Positions 1-7,626 of a DNA stretch of 64,000 nucleotides are shown in pieces. A program made the position numbers and the translations under genes. The notes below the pieces were generated by a model. That model worked only from the letters and a program-made list of their open reading frames with translations, was not told where the DNA came from and searched no databases. The first letter of the stretch is position 1. The number at the start of each line of letters is the position of its first letter. The DNA lies in the NCBI GenBank assembly GCA_028281495.1, contig JANQJU010000064.1:1-64000 (forward strand). The letters are read 5' to 3'. Source of the DNA: SAR324 cluster bacterium (GTDB taxonomy: Bacteria; SAR324; NAC60-12).

Positions 1-180
1 CCATCCAAATGATCCGAAGCCGCTCCTCCAAGGAGTCGATCCGAACCTTGCCCTCCAAAAAGTCGGTCGTTGGCATCATGTCCAAGCAAAGTATCCTCCC
101 CGGAATCCCCAAACAGTTGATCGTGTCCTTCCGATAAGCGAACCTTGACAGAATCGATTTCCGACGCGTCTGCGTGCTTT
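1..180 (-). CDS. RTX calcium-binding repeat protein, partial
   Basis: Read on the minus strand, bases 180 to 1 stay open and encode glycine/aspartate-rich nonamers such as GHDQLFGDS and GSDRLLGGA. This is the GGxGxDxLx pattern of RTX (hemolysin-type) repeats, which bind calcium as a beta-roll outside the cell after type I secretion. The reading frame leaves the window at base 1, so the C-terminal part is missing. Towards 200 the repeat signal stops and an IS66 remnant begins, so the gene is probably broken by insertion. No start codon is recognisable and the 5' boundary is approximate. Confidence 0.6.
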
Positions 181-240
181 TGGGGTTGGCGGGTTCTATA
201 CTGGAGTTCTGATTGCCCCCCAATGCAGAAAGGAGTCCTG

Positions 241-672
241 ATGGAATTGAGTTTAGAGGAGTTATCCCAAGAGTTTGCTCGTTGGCGTTCGCAGAAACGC
301 TATTCATGCGAACGGATTCCCGTGTCCCTGTTGGATGCGGCGGTTTCTTTATTATCCCACCATTCTCAAAGCGAGGTCATTCGCCATTTGCGCTTGGATC
401 GCAAGATCCTGCGTCGTCACCAGCGTCAACGTGTCGATTTGTCTCCGGTCGCTCGTTCCCCTGGTTGGGTGGAACTCCGCCCGTCGTCCCCGTCCCCGCT
501 CCCGCCCTTGCAGTGTCCAGGGGCTGTCTTGTCGTGCCAGGAGTTTGAAGTCATTGCTCCTGGGGGACATCGTCTTCGGGTGGTGGCCCCGTCGGAATCC
601 GGCTTTGCGATCCCCACCTTACTGCACACGTTTTTGAAGGAGGACGATGTTACAAGTGACCGCTCAGCATAG
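241..672 (+). CDS. IS66-type accessory protein (TnpA-like OrfA)
   Basis: A 143-residue basic protein with a helix-rich N-terminus (residues about 1-60) ending in RKILRRHQRQR, a proline-rich middle and a C-terminal block EVIAPGGHRLRVV typical of the first small open frame of IS66 elements. It probably binds the element's ends. The ATG at 241 is chosen because GAAAGGAG lies just upstream. The last 26 bases overlap the next frame (IS66 TnpB), the normal IS66 arrangement. The rest of the element is missing, because an IS1634-type element begins 150 bases later. The gene is probably a non-functional relic although its frame is intact. Confidence 0.6.
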   Translation: MELSLEELSQEFARWRSQKRYSCERIPVSLLDAAVSLLSHHSQSEVIRHLRLDRKILRRHQRQRVDLSPVARSPGWVELRPSSPSPLPPLQCPGAVLSCQEFEVIAPGGHRLRVVAPSESGFAIPTLLHTFLKEDDVTSDRSA

Positions 673-823
673 GATCTTTTTAGCGGTAGAGGCGGTGGAT
701 TTTCGTAAAGGGATTGATGGCTTGATGGCTTTGTGCCTCCAGCGTTTAGGCCACGATCCGTTTTCCGGCTCGATGTTTGTGTTTCGCAATCGCTCCCGGA
801 CGGCCGTGAAGATTTTGGTGTAT
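647..823 (+). pseudogene. IS66 TnpB N-terminal fragment
   Basis: Codons 1-59 (ATG at 647) match the start of the IS66 TnpB/Orf2 protein: FLAVEAVDFRKGIDGL, then a block ending VKILVY. The family protein continues for about 50 more residues, but here the frame enters the terminal inverted repeat of another insertion sequence at 824 and stops at about 871 with unrelated residues. The third IS66 gene (the DDE transposase) is absent. This is a dead remnant. Confidence 0.75.
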
Positions 824-840
824 CCGTGTTTCCGCACCTG
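824..840 (+). repeat. IS1634-type left terminal inverted repeat
   Basis: Seventeen bases, CCGTGTTTCCGCACCTG, that reappear inverted at 2566-2582 with one mismatch. They mark the left end of the insertion sequence and truncate the IS66 TnpB fragment. Confidence 0.75.
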
Positions 841-926
841 GAATTGCGGTTTTTTGAAATATCCGTTTTGATGGGGAAACGGTTTCACAATCCTTGTCTT
901 TCTTCCCTTCTTAAACGGATAAAATT

Positions 927-2555
927 TTGGAAAATCAATCGATTCGCTATCAATCCAAAGATTTAGGCCACCTGGGTTTGGTGGCGGGCATGTGCCACGA
1001 ACTGGGATTGATCGAACAAATCGATCAACGCCTTCCCCCCACCGACAAGTCCGTATCCCATGGAACCGCCGTGGTGGCGATGATTCTCAACGGATTAGGC
1101 TTTGTGTCGCAGACCCTCTACTTGGTTCCTCATTTTTTTAGGGATAAACCCTTAAGCCGTCTCCTAAGACAAGAGGTGAGTGCCGACGAATTGAATGATG
1201 ATAGTTTAGGTCGGACGTTAGACGCGATCTTTGCTTATGGAGCCAGCGAATTGTATAGCCAATTGGCCGTTCATAGTGCTCAACACTTAGGCTTACAAAC
1301 CCGTTTTGGCCACTTAGACTCGACTAGTTTTCATGTGGATGGTCAGTACAATTCTGCATGGGAAGTGAGTGAAGAAAATGTCATTCATATTACTCAAGGC
1401 TATAGTCGCGATCATCGTCAAGAGTTGAATCAAGTGATGCTCAATCTGATTGTCGAAGCTCAAGCTTCGATTCCGCTTCATATGGAAGCCGCGAGTGGCA
1501 ATCGTAGTGACAAAGAAAGCTTCGGTCGTATCGTGAAGGAACATTGTGAAAATTTAAAAAATAGGGTGGGGATTGAGTATATGATAGCCGATAGTGCTTT
1601 TTATACCCAACGCACTATTCAACAAGTTTCCCCTCATACTTTTTTTATCTCCCGAGTTCCCTCGACCTTATCGCTGGTTCAGCAGTTTATTGAGGGTATT
1701 GATGTCGATCAAATGCAAATCTTAGACGCGAACCATCGCTATGAAGAACTCGGAAGTCTTTACGGGGGAGTGCCTCAACGTTGGATGGCTTACCACTCCC
1801 AAGAAGCCGAGGCACGATCCTGGAAAACCTTAAAAAAGAAGCTGTTGAAGGAAAGCCAGGAGGACCAAAAACGACTCAAGCATCTCTGTGCTCGCGAGTT
1901 CGCTTGTGAGGCCGATGCGCGACACCATTTTGAAAAAAGTAAGCCTCACTTCCAATGGACTCAAGTGCAGTTTCAAGGCTTAGAAGAGGTCCATAAGTAT
2001 GGAAAAGGAAAGGTCGGTAAACCGCGTAAACAAGAGTTGCCTGAAACGATTGTCTATAAAATCCAAGCCGATCTCAGGATGGACTTAGCTCCCATTGATC
2101 AAGCTCGCAAAAAAGGAGGCATTTTTGTTTTAGCGACCAATCAAATCGATCCGAGCGAACTCTCTCCAAAAACGCTGCTCAAAAATTACAAAAACCAGAG
2201 TAAAGTAGAGCGAGGATTTCGCTTCCTGAAAGACCCCTACTTCTTCACCTCATCTCTCTTTCTTAAAAAGCCACAACGCATCACCGCTTTAATGATGATT
2301 ATGACGCTCTGTTTGCTCGTCTATGCAGCTTTAGAACATCGAATACGAGGGACGCTGCTCGAAAATCAAGAAACCTATCCCGATCAAAAAGGGAAGCCCT
2401 CCAATCGACCCACGGCTCGTTGGGTATTCTCCTCGTTTAAGGGAATCCATGTCCTTTACTTGGACACAAACCAAACGCTCGTACTCAATATGAAACCTCA
2501 CCATTCTCAACTCCTCAGGCTCCTCGGACCGCCCTACCAGAGCGTTTATTCATAA
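927..2555 (+). CDS. IS1634-family DDE transposase
   Basis: A 542-residue transposase of the IS4/IS1634 superfamily, which cuts and rejoins the element's ends. The N-terminus (about 1-100) resembles the DUF4277 domain that precedes the RNase H-like fold in this family. The catalytic triad can be read as D131 (GHLDSTSFH), D222 (IADSAFYT) and E428 (KVERGFRFLKDPYF). The family signature GYSRDHRQELNQV is at 158-170, and a long helical insertion with many charged residues (290-380) separates D2 and E. The frame opens with TTG at 927 and I see no strong ribosome site, so the start is uncertain. It ends 11 bases before the right terminal repeat. Confidence 0.88.
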   Translation: MENQSIRYQSKDLGHLGLVAGMCHELGLIEQIDQRLPPTDKSVSHGTAVVAMILNGLGFVSQTLYLVPHFFRDKPLSRLLRQEVSADELNDDSLGRTLDAIFAYGASELYSQLAVHSAQHLGLQTRFGHLDSTSFHVDGQYNSAWEVSEENVIHITQGYSRDHRQELNQVMLNLIVEAQASIPLHMEAASGNRSDKESFGRIVKEHCENLKNRVGIEYMIADSAFYTQRTIQQVSPHTFFISRVPSTLSLVQQFIEGIDVDQMQILDANHRYEELGSLYGGVPQRWMAYHSQEAEARSWKTLKKKLLKESQEDQKRLKHLCAREFACEADARHHFEKSKPHFQWTQVQFQGLEEVHKYGKGKVGKPRKQELPETIVYKIQADLRMDLAPIDQARKKGGIFVLATNQIDPSELSPKTLLKNYKNQSKVERGFRFLKDPYFFTSSLFLKKPQRITALMMIMTLCLLVYAALEHRIRGTLLENQETYPDQKGKPSNRPTARWVFSSFKGIHVLYLDTNQTLVLNMKPHHSQLLRLLGPPYQSVYS

Positions 2556-2923
2556 ACCGAAAAAACAGGTGCGGAAACGCGGGTATACGTAATGGCATAA
2601 ACCGAAGCTGAGCTAAAATCTGAAGCCATATTTCTTTCAGTTCTTAATATGAAATCGTCGCCAGTTAAACGAGTCATCTCTGCTTCAATATCAAGGATAC
2701 GATCCAACCGTATCGAAATAAAGCCTAATTGAGTAATTATTCTCGAAATTAATATAACTACCATTGGAGGTACTACGACCCAAAGGGAACTATTTGTATC
2801 AAGCAAGGTCGATCCAGTTACTCCAAAGATTGCGGCGATAAAGATAAAACCATAGTTCCGTTGTTTTTCAATTATGTCAAAATTCCATGCACTAGATTGC
2901 TGCAAGTAGATCCATTCCTTCAC
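2546..2923 (-). pseudogene. Truncated two-helix membrane protein
   Basis: The frame starts with GTG at 2923 and encodes about 113 native residues with two hydrophobic stretches (YGFIFIAAIFGVTG and LWVVVPPMVVILISRI), then a charged cytoplasmic tail. The last dozen codons lie inside the IS1634-type element, so the natural C-terminus has been replaced by residues translated from its right terminal repeat. I do not recognise the family; a small two-transmembrane sensor or effector subunit is possible. Base composition is AT-rich like the neighbouring defence-type genes. Confidence 0.5.
2566..2582 (-). repeat. IS1634-type right terminal inverted repeat
   Basis: Inverted copy of 824-840 with 16 of 17 matches. 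It lies inside the reading frame of the truncated membrane-protein gene. Confidence 0.75.
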
Positions 2924-3107
2924 ATATCTAGTTTCTTTTCAAAAGAAATCTTTTGATCTTGTTCTCGAAACATTCATCTAAGCTCCGTTTAAGTCGCTAG
3001 TAATAATATCTAAACTAATTTATTTTTAAGTAAAAAATTTTATATAAAAGTTAATACGAATTGAGTTTTCTCTCAATATCTACAAATCGCTTAGCTGTAT
3101 TCTAGCC

Positions 3108-4085
3108 TTATACCGGCCAGTATATTTTCCGCAAAGGTATCAAAGCTTTTGTTTCGACATCCATATTTTCGTAATATTGACAAAGTAAATCAACTAGCAT
3201 ATCAGAATCAATCAAAGTCAAGGGAATATTTGATCTTTCTGCCTCATATTTTCCTTCTTTAGTGAATCCACCAGTTGACACATATAGACCTTTATCTCCA
3301 GCTCGTAGCCCTCCTGTAAAACTTCTTATTTTTTCAGAACCTATAGAACCTTTCCTGTGTTTAACTTCCACTATTATTCTAGGTTCTTCTAATCCTAACC
3401 CGTCAGGTGAAGCAAAGATATCTCTGCCTCTGTCTGGCCCTTTAGCTGAGACGCGAGTCTTATAGTCCATTCCTCTCAGGATTCCAGCAACTAAATCTTG
3501 CATTTCCTCCCAATCTAGAGACAAGATTTTGTCCTTAATAAATTCATGTGCTTTTGCTGAAGCGTCTTGCTTGATGAGATCAAAATCAACTCCGTCTTTT
3601 TCAAATGCTATTGAACTTTTTCTTTTCTTTTTTAAGAAACTAATGATTTCTTTTTCATGATAACCAATTATTTCAAAAATTGTTAAAATTGAACCAAGTA
3701 CATTTTTTGTTTTTAGACTTAGACTATCTCTTGGTATTTCACCAACCCATTTAACTTTCCGTATATGGAAAAACTCTAGCCTTGTTCTATCAAACTCGTA
3801 GTTTGACTCAATTTCACCTACTAAGTAAATTCTAGCTTCAGAATTATAAGTAATAACAAAATCTCCATTCTTGAATTCATTTTTGAATCTATTCAGTTGG
3901 CCTGCTGTGCTTGATAACTTTCCTTCACTAAAATCAGGATATGTATTCCTTAGCGCACTTTTAAGATCTTCATATGAATTAAAATTTGATAAGTTGCCGA
4001 TATCAGGCCAGCCAACAGCAACAACATTGTGAATTTTGAAATCTTCGTATAGATATCCTCCACCTCCGGCTCTTACCATCCACAT
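3108..4085 (-). CDS. Mrr-type restriction endonuclease with PUA/EVE-like N-terminus
   Basis: A 325-residue protein. The N-terminal 120 residues (MWMVRAGGGG...GDFVITYNSEARIYLVGE...VKWVGEIPR) match the reader-type domain often placed before Mrr nucleases, related to PUA/EVE folds that bind modified bases. The C-terminal half (about 185-310) is an Mrr_cat PD-(D/E)xK nuclease: D222 in PDRGRDI, and E240-x-K242 in VEVKHRKG. Proteins of this kind cut foreign, often methylated, DNA. The frame is open upstream to a TTG at 4097, but the bases TTGGAGAG are better read as the ribosome site for the ATG at 4085. It lies 61 bases downstream of the TIR gene on the same strand, so co-transcription is likely. 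The DNA is clearly AT-rich compared with the core genes. Confidence 0.8.
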   Translation of the reverse strand: MWMVRAGGGGYLYEDFKIHNVVAVGWPDIGNLSNFNSYEDLKSALRNTYPDFSEGKLSSTAGQLNRFKNEFKNGDFVITYNSEARIYLVGEIESNYEFDRTRLEFFHIRKVKWVGEIPRDSLSLKTKNVLGSILTIFEIIGYHEKEIISFLKKKRKSSIAFEKDGVDFDLIKQDASAKAHEFIKDKILSLDWEEMQDLVAGILRGMDYKTRVSAKGPDRGRDIFASPDGLGLEEPRIIVEVKHRKGSIGSEKIRSFTGGLRAGDKGLYVSTGGFTKEGKYEAERSNIPLTLIDSDMLVDLLCQYYENMDVETKALIPLRKIYWPV

Positions 4086-4146
4086 GATACTCTCCAAGTT
4101 TTTGTTATCTCATCAAATTGAAAATGATGCCTCAAAGCTGTACCAT

Positions 4147-4905
4147 TTAGATAGATAGTACAGTTCCAGTTGTAGTTGGTTCTGGTGAATATACACAAAT
4201 ATATTCGTTAGATACTTGGTTGTATATATAGACTGTTCGTTTATTATAAAAAGGTATTGAAAGATAAGTATATATCCAGTTTGGTAGGCGACCTGCAAAA
4301 GCAACTGGGATACCTCTAGTAATTGATTTTCCATCTTTATCTTGGGTTGAGATATGGTCTTCAAGTCGAATATCCCATGTTTTAAGCATGTTCGTCGGCA
4401 ATGGCTGATTTAAAATTTCAAATTCAATTTCTTGTACTGTTTGCCCGCTAATTTCTTTTACCTGGATTGGATGGATTCGGATTGGCTCATTGGTCCAAAT
4501 AGCTTTTTCAACTTGTTCGATACTTTTATCAAATTGGTATGTATCAAAATTGATATACTTCCATTGCTTTTGAATTCTTTTTAGAAATGTCTGAATCTTT
4601 TCTGATTGGTCCTTCCAAAATTCCTCGTCGATCAACATGATGGGAATGCAAAGAACGTCTTCTTCTTCAATAGCAAAATTCCATTCGCGATTACACCAAT
4701 TAGACTCACAAAAATTCTGTGAAATTAAAGGCATAAAAATCGTACTTCCTGCAATATTATCTTCAATGGTGTTCCGTAAATGACTTCCTCCTGGCATGTC
4801 ACTTTCATCCAACCAAGTTTTGATTAGGCATCGCTTGAAATGGCTATTAATCTTTTGGACAAGTTTAGTATCTTTGCTGCTGTGGCTCAAAAAAACTTTT
4901 GGCAT
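4147..4905 (-). CDS. TIR-domain protein fused to a Csx3-like domain
   Basis: 252 residues in two parts. Residues 1-135 form a TIR domain: VFLSHSSKD (4-12), WLDESDMPGG (31-40) and SNWCNREW (68-75), where E74 sits at the catalytic NADase glutamate position. Residues about 150-252 resemble Csx3/Crn3, the ring nuclease of type III CRISPR systems: an EFEI strand, then GIPVAFAGRLPNWIYTYL (198-215), YNKRTVYIYN (220-229) and a final VYSPEP strand. In Csx3 the segment after the GR-P-W motif carries the catalytic His and the Asp of a VYDPR-like motif. Here those positions read Tyr/Asn and Asn229, so the domain looks binding-competent but not catalytic. I infer a sensor for a cyclic oligonucleotide that switches on the TIR enzyme. 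The start ATG has AAGGAG six bases upstream. The Mrr nuclease gene follows. The Csx3 match rests on remembered family motifs. Confidence 0.72.
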   Translation of the reverse strand: MPKVFLSHSSKDTKLVQKINSHFKRCLIKTWLDESDMPGGSHLRNTIEDNIAGSTIFMPLISQNFCESNWCNREWNFAIEEEDVLCIPIMLIDEEFWKDQSEKIQTFLKRIQKQWKYINFDTYQFDKSIEQVEKAIWTNEPIRIHPIQVKEISGQTVQEIEFEILNQPLPTNMLKTWDIRLEDHISTQDKDGKSITRGIPVAFAGRLPNWIYTYLSIPFYNKRTVYIYNQVSNEYICVYSPEPTTTGTVLSI

Positions 4906-5313
4906 AATTTCTCCTTATCTTGGTAGTGGTATTTTTTGCAAACGGCTTTTCTTATATTCCCTACGCTCAATTATCCTGATAATTAATTGCTAATTTTAGT
5001 ATGTGTTACAAGTTGAAATGTTAGAAAGTGTCGTTCGAATTAAGTGACTTGAGTAATGAAAAAGAATTGACTTGATGAAAGCAGATTCACAGTGTGGAAC
5101 CTTCGTAGGGTTCACACCTAATTCAGTTGGTAAATTCAGGCCATCAGGTCGTCCATTCTTTGAGTTTTCGGGATATATCGTCGGCTGCTCTCAGCCATCT
5201 AGCACTTCAGTGCTCATCCCGCTAACCCATCGCGTTGCAGAGTGGATGTTTATTGCTCACAAATGGGGGTCAGGCTTCCGTGCCTTCCCGATCTGTTTAT
5301 TCTCCTAGCTGGC

Positions 5314-5368
5314 GCTTAACAAGGTGCAGCAGCCACCTAAAGGCGGCCACTGCATCTTGGTTGTAATC
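5314..5368. repeat. Imperfect palindrome beginning GCTTAAC
   Basis: TGCAGCAGCCACC (5325-5337) and GGCGGCCACTGCA (5342-5354) pair at 10 of 13 positions around a TAAA loop, and the outer flanks (TTAACAAG and CTTGGTTGTAA) extend the pairing loosely. GCTTAAC at 5314 fits the RYYYAAC core of an integron attC site, but the opposite end does not show a good GTTRRRY core. An attC identity is therefore only a possibility. Confidence 0.3.
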
Positions 5369-5574
5369 CAGTGCACTTCCGGGCATCCCTGCCCTACCCA
5401 CCCTTCGCGGGTCGGGCCGCGGCGCGCACCCCGCGCGGCCCACGCTCCATTTCCATTGCTCACGTTGCTAGGGATATTGCATCAATTCTGCTTTCAGGCC
5501 CCACCGTCCCGCTCACTCGACGCAACACGCTCATTGCCAAAATGGTCATGAACCAAACTCGCCACGCCTGAATG

Positions 5575-5605
5575 GCCCCAACAGCGGCTTTGCCGCTGTT
5601 GGGGC
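5575..5605. terminator. Perfect 14-bp hairpin
   Basis: GCCCCAACAGCGGC (5575-5588) and its exact complement (5592-5605) are separated by TTT. The hairpin lies 57 bases downstream of the immunity-type gene on the minus strand. No T-run follows on either strand, so it is not a textbook intrinsic terminator. It may stabilise the 3' end of the transcript or be a mobile-element relic. Confidence 0.45.
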
Positions 5606-5661
5606 AAACAACAACGCAATCATGGGATCACCCAACACTCGCCCGGATAACTACCAATCGT

Positions 5662-5976
5662 TTAGGTCGCAAAGTTCCAACATCTTTTTGCATAACCAAC
5701 AATCACATTGGAAAGACCGTCTTCGAGTCCATCTGTATCAACCCGCAAGAACTCTTCCTCAAGCAGTCCTCCACTAACGATTAGCGTATAGCTCCCATTG
5801 TCGTCTGAAGGGGTGCGCTGACCATCTAACTTGATAACTATCACCGCACCCTCTCCTTTCATTTTTTCCAATATAGGCAGCACTGTATCAATGCCAGCCC
5901 ATTGTGATGGAAAATCGTCGATACCAATTTGATTGGCTACTAAACGTAGTTGCTCCCTTGTTAAATTTGATTCCAT
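5662..5976 (-). CDS. Probable immunity protein for the Rhs/Doc toxin
   Basis: A small acidic protein of 104 residues. I do not recognise its family. Its position suggests its role: the ATG at 5976 lies one base after the TAG stop of the Rhs-Doc frame, the tight spacing typical of polymorphic toxin and cognate immunity genes. The sequence alternates predicted helix (LTREQLRLVANQIG) and strands (AVIVIKLDGQR, SYTLIVSGGLLEEEFLRVD), consistent with a compact alpha/beta fold. By inference it binds and blocks the Doc/Fic domain encoded just upstream. No membrane segment or signal peptide is present. Confidence 0.5.
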   Translation of the reverse strand: MESNLTREQLRLVANQIGIDDFPSQWAGIDTVLPILEKMKGEGAVIVIKLDGQRTPSDDNGSYTLIVSGGLLEEEFLRVDTDGLEDGLSNVIVGYAKRCWNFAT

Positions 5977-5977
5977 A

Positions 5978-6853
5978 CTAAAACCCTCGAAGTGCTTTTG
6001 CTATGCCTGATACGTCGGTTAATTCTCCCGTCGCTACTCGATTGATGATCTTCCGCATTTGGGGCGGTGAAACGCCCGTACTCACATTATTCCTTTTTGC
6101 TAGCGTTTCTACTACTGCCTGAGCTGTGCGCTTGTTGGCATCATTAAACATATGCCTACCTGCTATCTCTCTAACCATCGCCGCTGTTTTGTTCCAAAAA
6201 CCATCATGTCTTGACGCTGCGGCAATTATTGAGGACGCATCACCGGTCAATTCTATCGAACCGCCCAAAGATTTGTTAATCGCGCGTATTTCATCGGCGC
6301 TGATACCGTTGGCAAATCCTCCAAGTATTTCTTTTTGAGCCGCTCTTATTCCACGATTCTTAACTCCAGATTCAACAACTTCTTCAACTGTCTCTTTTAC
6401 GACTTTTTTCACGCCTCCAGCAGCAAGACCCCCAGGAGAAATGTTTCCTAACATTTCTCCCGTAATTTTTCCGTACTGAGTGGCAGGATCATTTGGATCA
6501 GCATAGGCGGGAAGCCCGGTCATTCCTTCGGCAACCCCGCGTATGAAATTGTCAGGGCTACGGTTCGGTGCATAACCGCTAGGCACCGGGCCGCTACTCG
6601 GCGTGATGTTGTCCTGAGGGTCCGCGACCTGTTCCCCGGTCGTATGATTGAATACCGGTAAATGACCCGTCGGGTCCGTGTAAATAATCGGGTTCCCGAA
6701 CACGTAGGAGTATCGATTGTACGCCTTTAAATCGTTTGGATCGGGAACCACGGTGTCGGGCACCAGGAACCGTCCGAGGCTGGGATCATAGAAGCGGGCA
6801 CCATAGTAAGAGTGCCCGATGGGTTCCTTGTGTTCGGTGGAGGGTGTAGGGGG
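5978..6853 (-). pseudogene. Orphan Rhs C-terminal tip with Doc/Fic toxin domain
   Basis: The minus-strand frame opens directly after the stop of the ABC permease gene and runs 291 codons. Its first part is the end of the Rhs core: GHSYYGARFYDPSLGRF, then NRYSYVFGNPIIYTDPTGH, the junction where Rhs proteins exchange toxins. The remainder is a variable tip ending in a Doc/Fic fold with GRHMFNDANKRTAQAV, which fits HxFx(N/D)(A/G)NKR, the phosphotransferase motif of Doc toxins. There is no shell-forming Rhs body and no convincing start (the first usable codon is GTG at 6763), so this is a displaced toxin tip. It could be expressed by readthrough from the importer operon or serve as a recombination donor. 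An immunity-type gene follows by one base. Confidence 0.75.
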
Positions 6854-7615
6854 TCAGTGTTGGCCTCGGAAGGCCCAGCGAGTGAAACGCATTTCAATCA
6901 AAGCGAAGAGAGCGTACATGACGATGCCTTCCACGGCCAGAGCCATCAAACCGGCAAACACGAGAGGCACTTCGAAGTTGGCTTGGGCGGACAGCATGAG
7001 ATGGCCCAAGCCATTGTTGGAAGCCACGGTTTCCGAAACCACAGCCCCCACAAAGGCCAACGTGATGGCCACTTTCAGGGATCCAAAGAAATAAGGCAAC
7101 GCTCCCGGAATGCCCACTTTGAGCATGATGTCCAATTTGCTGGCCCCTAAGGAACGGAGAACATCTTCCAACTCGGGTTCGGTGGTGGCCAGCCCTGTCG
7201 CAACATTGACCACAATAGGGAAAAAGGAAATGAGGAAGGCAGTGAAAATGGCGGGGATGGTGCCAATGCCGAACCACAACACGAGAATCGGCACCACCGC
7301 CACTTTGGGGATGCTATTGAAACCGACCATCACCGGGTACAGCCCATTGTAGATGGTTTTGGACCATCCCACGGCGATGCCCAAGACCAATCCAAACACC
7401 ACGGCCATCAGGAATCCTACCGCTGTCGAAAACAAGGTTTGGAGCGAATCTTCCACTAGGGCTTCACGGAATTCGACCATTGCCTCAAAAATCACTGTCG
7501 GTGCCGGTAAGAAATAGGACGGCACGTCAAATAGGCGACAGATCCCTTCCCATCCGACAAACAGGCCAATCGTGACGGCCCAGGGGGCGAGCTTTTCTTT
7601 CGTTTTTGTTTGCAT
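6854..7615 (-). CDS. ABC transporter permease, SsuC/TauC/ThiX type
   Basis: A 253-residue inner-membrane protein with about six hydrophobic helices. The EAA loop that docks on the ATPase is visible as LEDVLRSLGASKLDIMLKVG followed by IPGALPYF. The family imports nitrate, sulfonates, taurine or hydroxymethylpyrimidine-like molecules. It is the last gene of a three-gene minus-strand operon with the binding protein and ATPase; the ATPase gene ends 12 bases upstream. Its stop codon abuts an orphan Rhs tip, so foreign DNA has been joined exactly behind the operon. Confidence 0.88.
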   Translation of the reverse strand: MQTKTKEKLAPWAVTIGLFVGWEGICRLFDVPSYFLPAPTVIFEAMVEFREALVEDSLQTLFSTAVGFLMAVVFGLVLGIAVGWSKTIYNGLYPVMVGFNSIPKVAVVPILVLWFGIGTIPAIFTAFLISFFPIVVNVATGLATTEPELEDVLRSLGASKLDIMLKVGIPGALPYFFGSLKVAITLAFVGAVVSETVASNNGLGHLMLSAQANFEVPLVFAGLMALAVEGIVMYALFALIEMRFTRWAFRGQH

Positions 7616-7626
7616 AAGATTCCAAT

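Larger units (their letters stand above)
824..2582 (+). mobile_element. IS1634-family insertion sequence, complete
   Basis: One transposase gene lies between near-perfect terminal inverted repeats. The left end 824-840 (CCGTGTTTCCGCACCTG) and the reverse complement of 2566-2582 (CCGCGTTTCCGCACCTG) match at 16 of 17 positions. The tetranucleotide GTAT lies immediately outside both ends (820-823 and 2583-2586) and may be a target duplication, but the two flanks do not join into one gene, so this could be chance. The exact outer ends are inferred from repeat symmetry. The intact transposase suggests recent arrival. Confidence 0.8.
4906..5661. other. 756-base non-coding stretch with palindromes
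   Basis: No credible gene is seen. Short open frames here lack ribosome sites and familiar composition. The first 100 bases should hold the promoter of the TIR gene. From about 5370 to 5450 the DNA is GC-rich, unlike the AT-rich cassette to the left. Two palindromes occur, at 5325-5354 and 5575-5605, annotated separately. The segment is a likely junction between separately acquired blocks. Confidence 0.5.

Noticed and set aside
820..2586. GTAT on both sides as a proven target duplication of the IS1634-type element
   Set aside because: Four bases can match by chance and the two flanks do not belong to one interrupted gene, so I kept it only as a possibility.
5072..5571. Short open frames on the plus strand in the palindromic gap
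   Set aside because: No ribosome sites, atypical composition and no family resemblance; more likely chance frames in GC-rich DNA.
3000..6000. CRISPR array linked to the Csx3-like domain
   Set aside because: No regularly spaced repeats of 25-40 bases occur in the flanks or elsewhere in the window.
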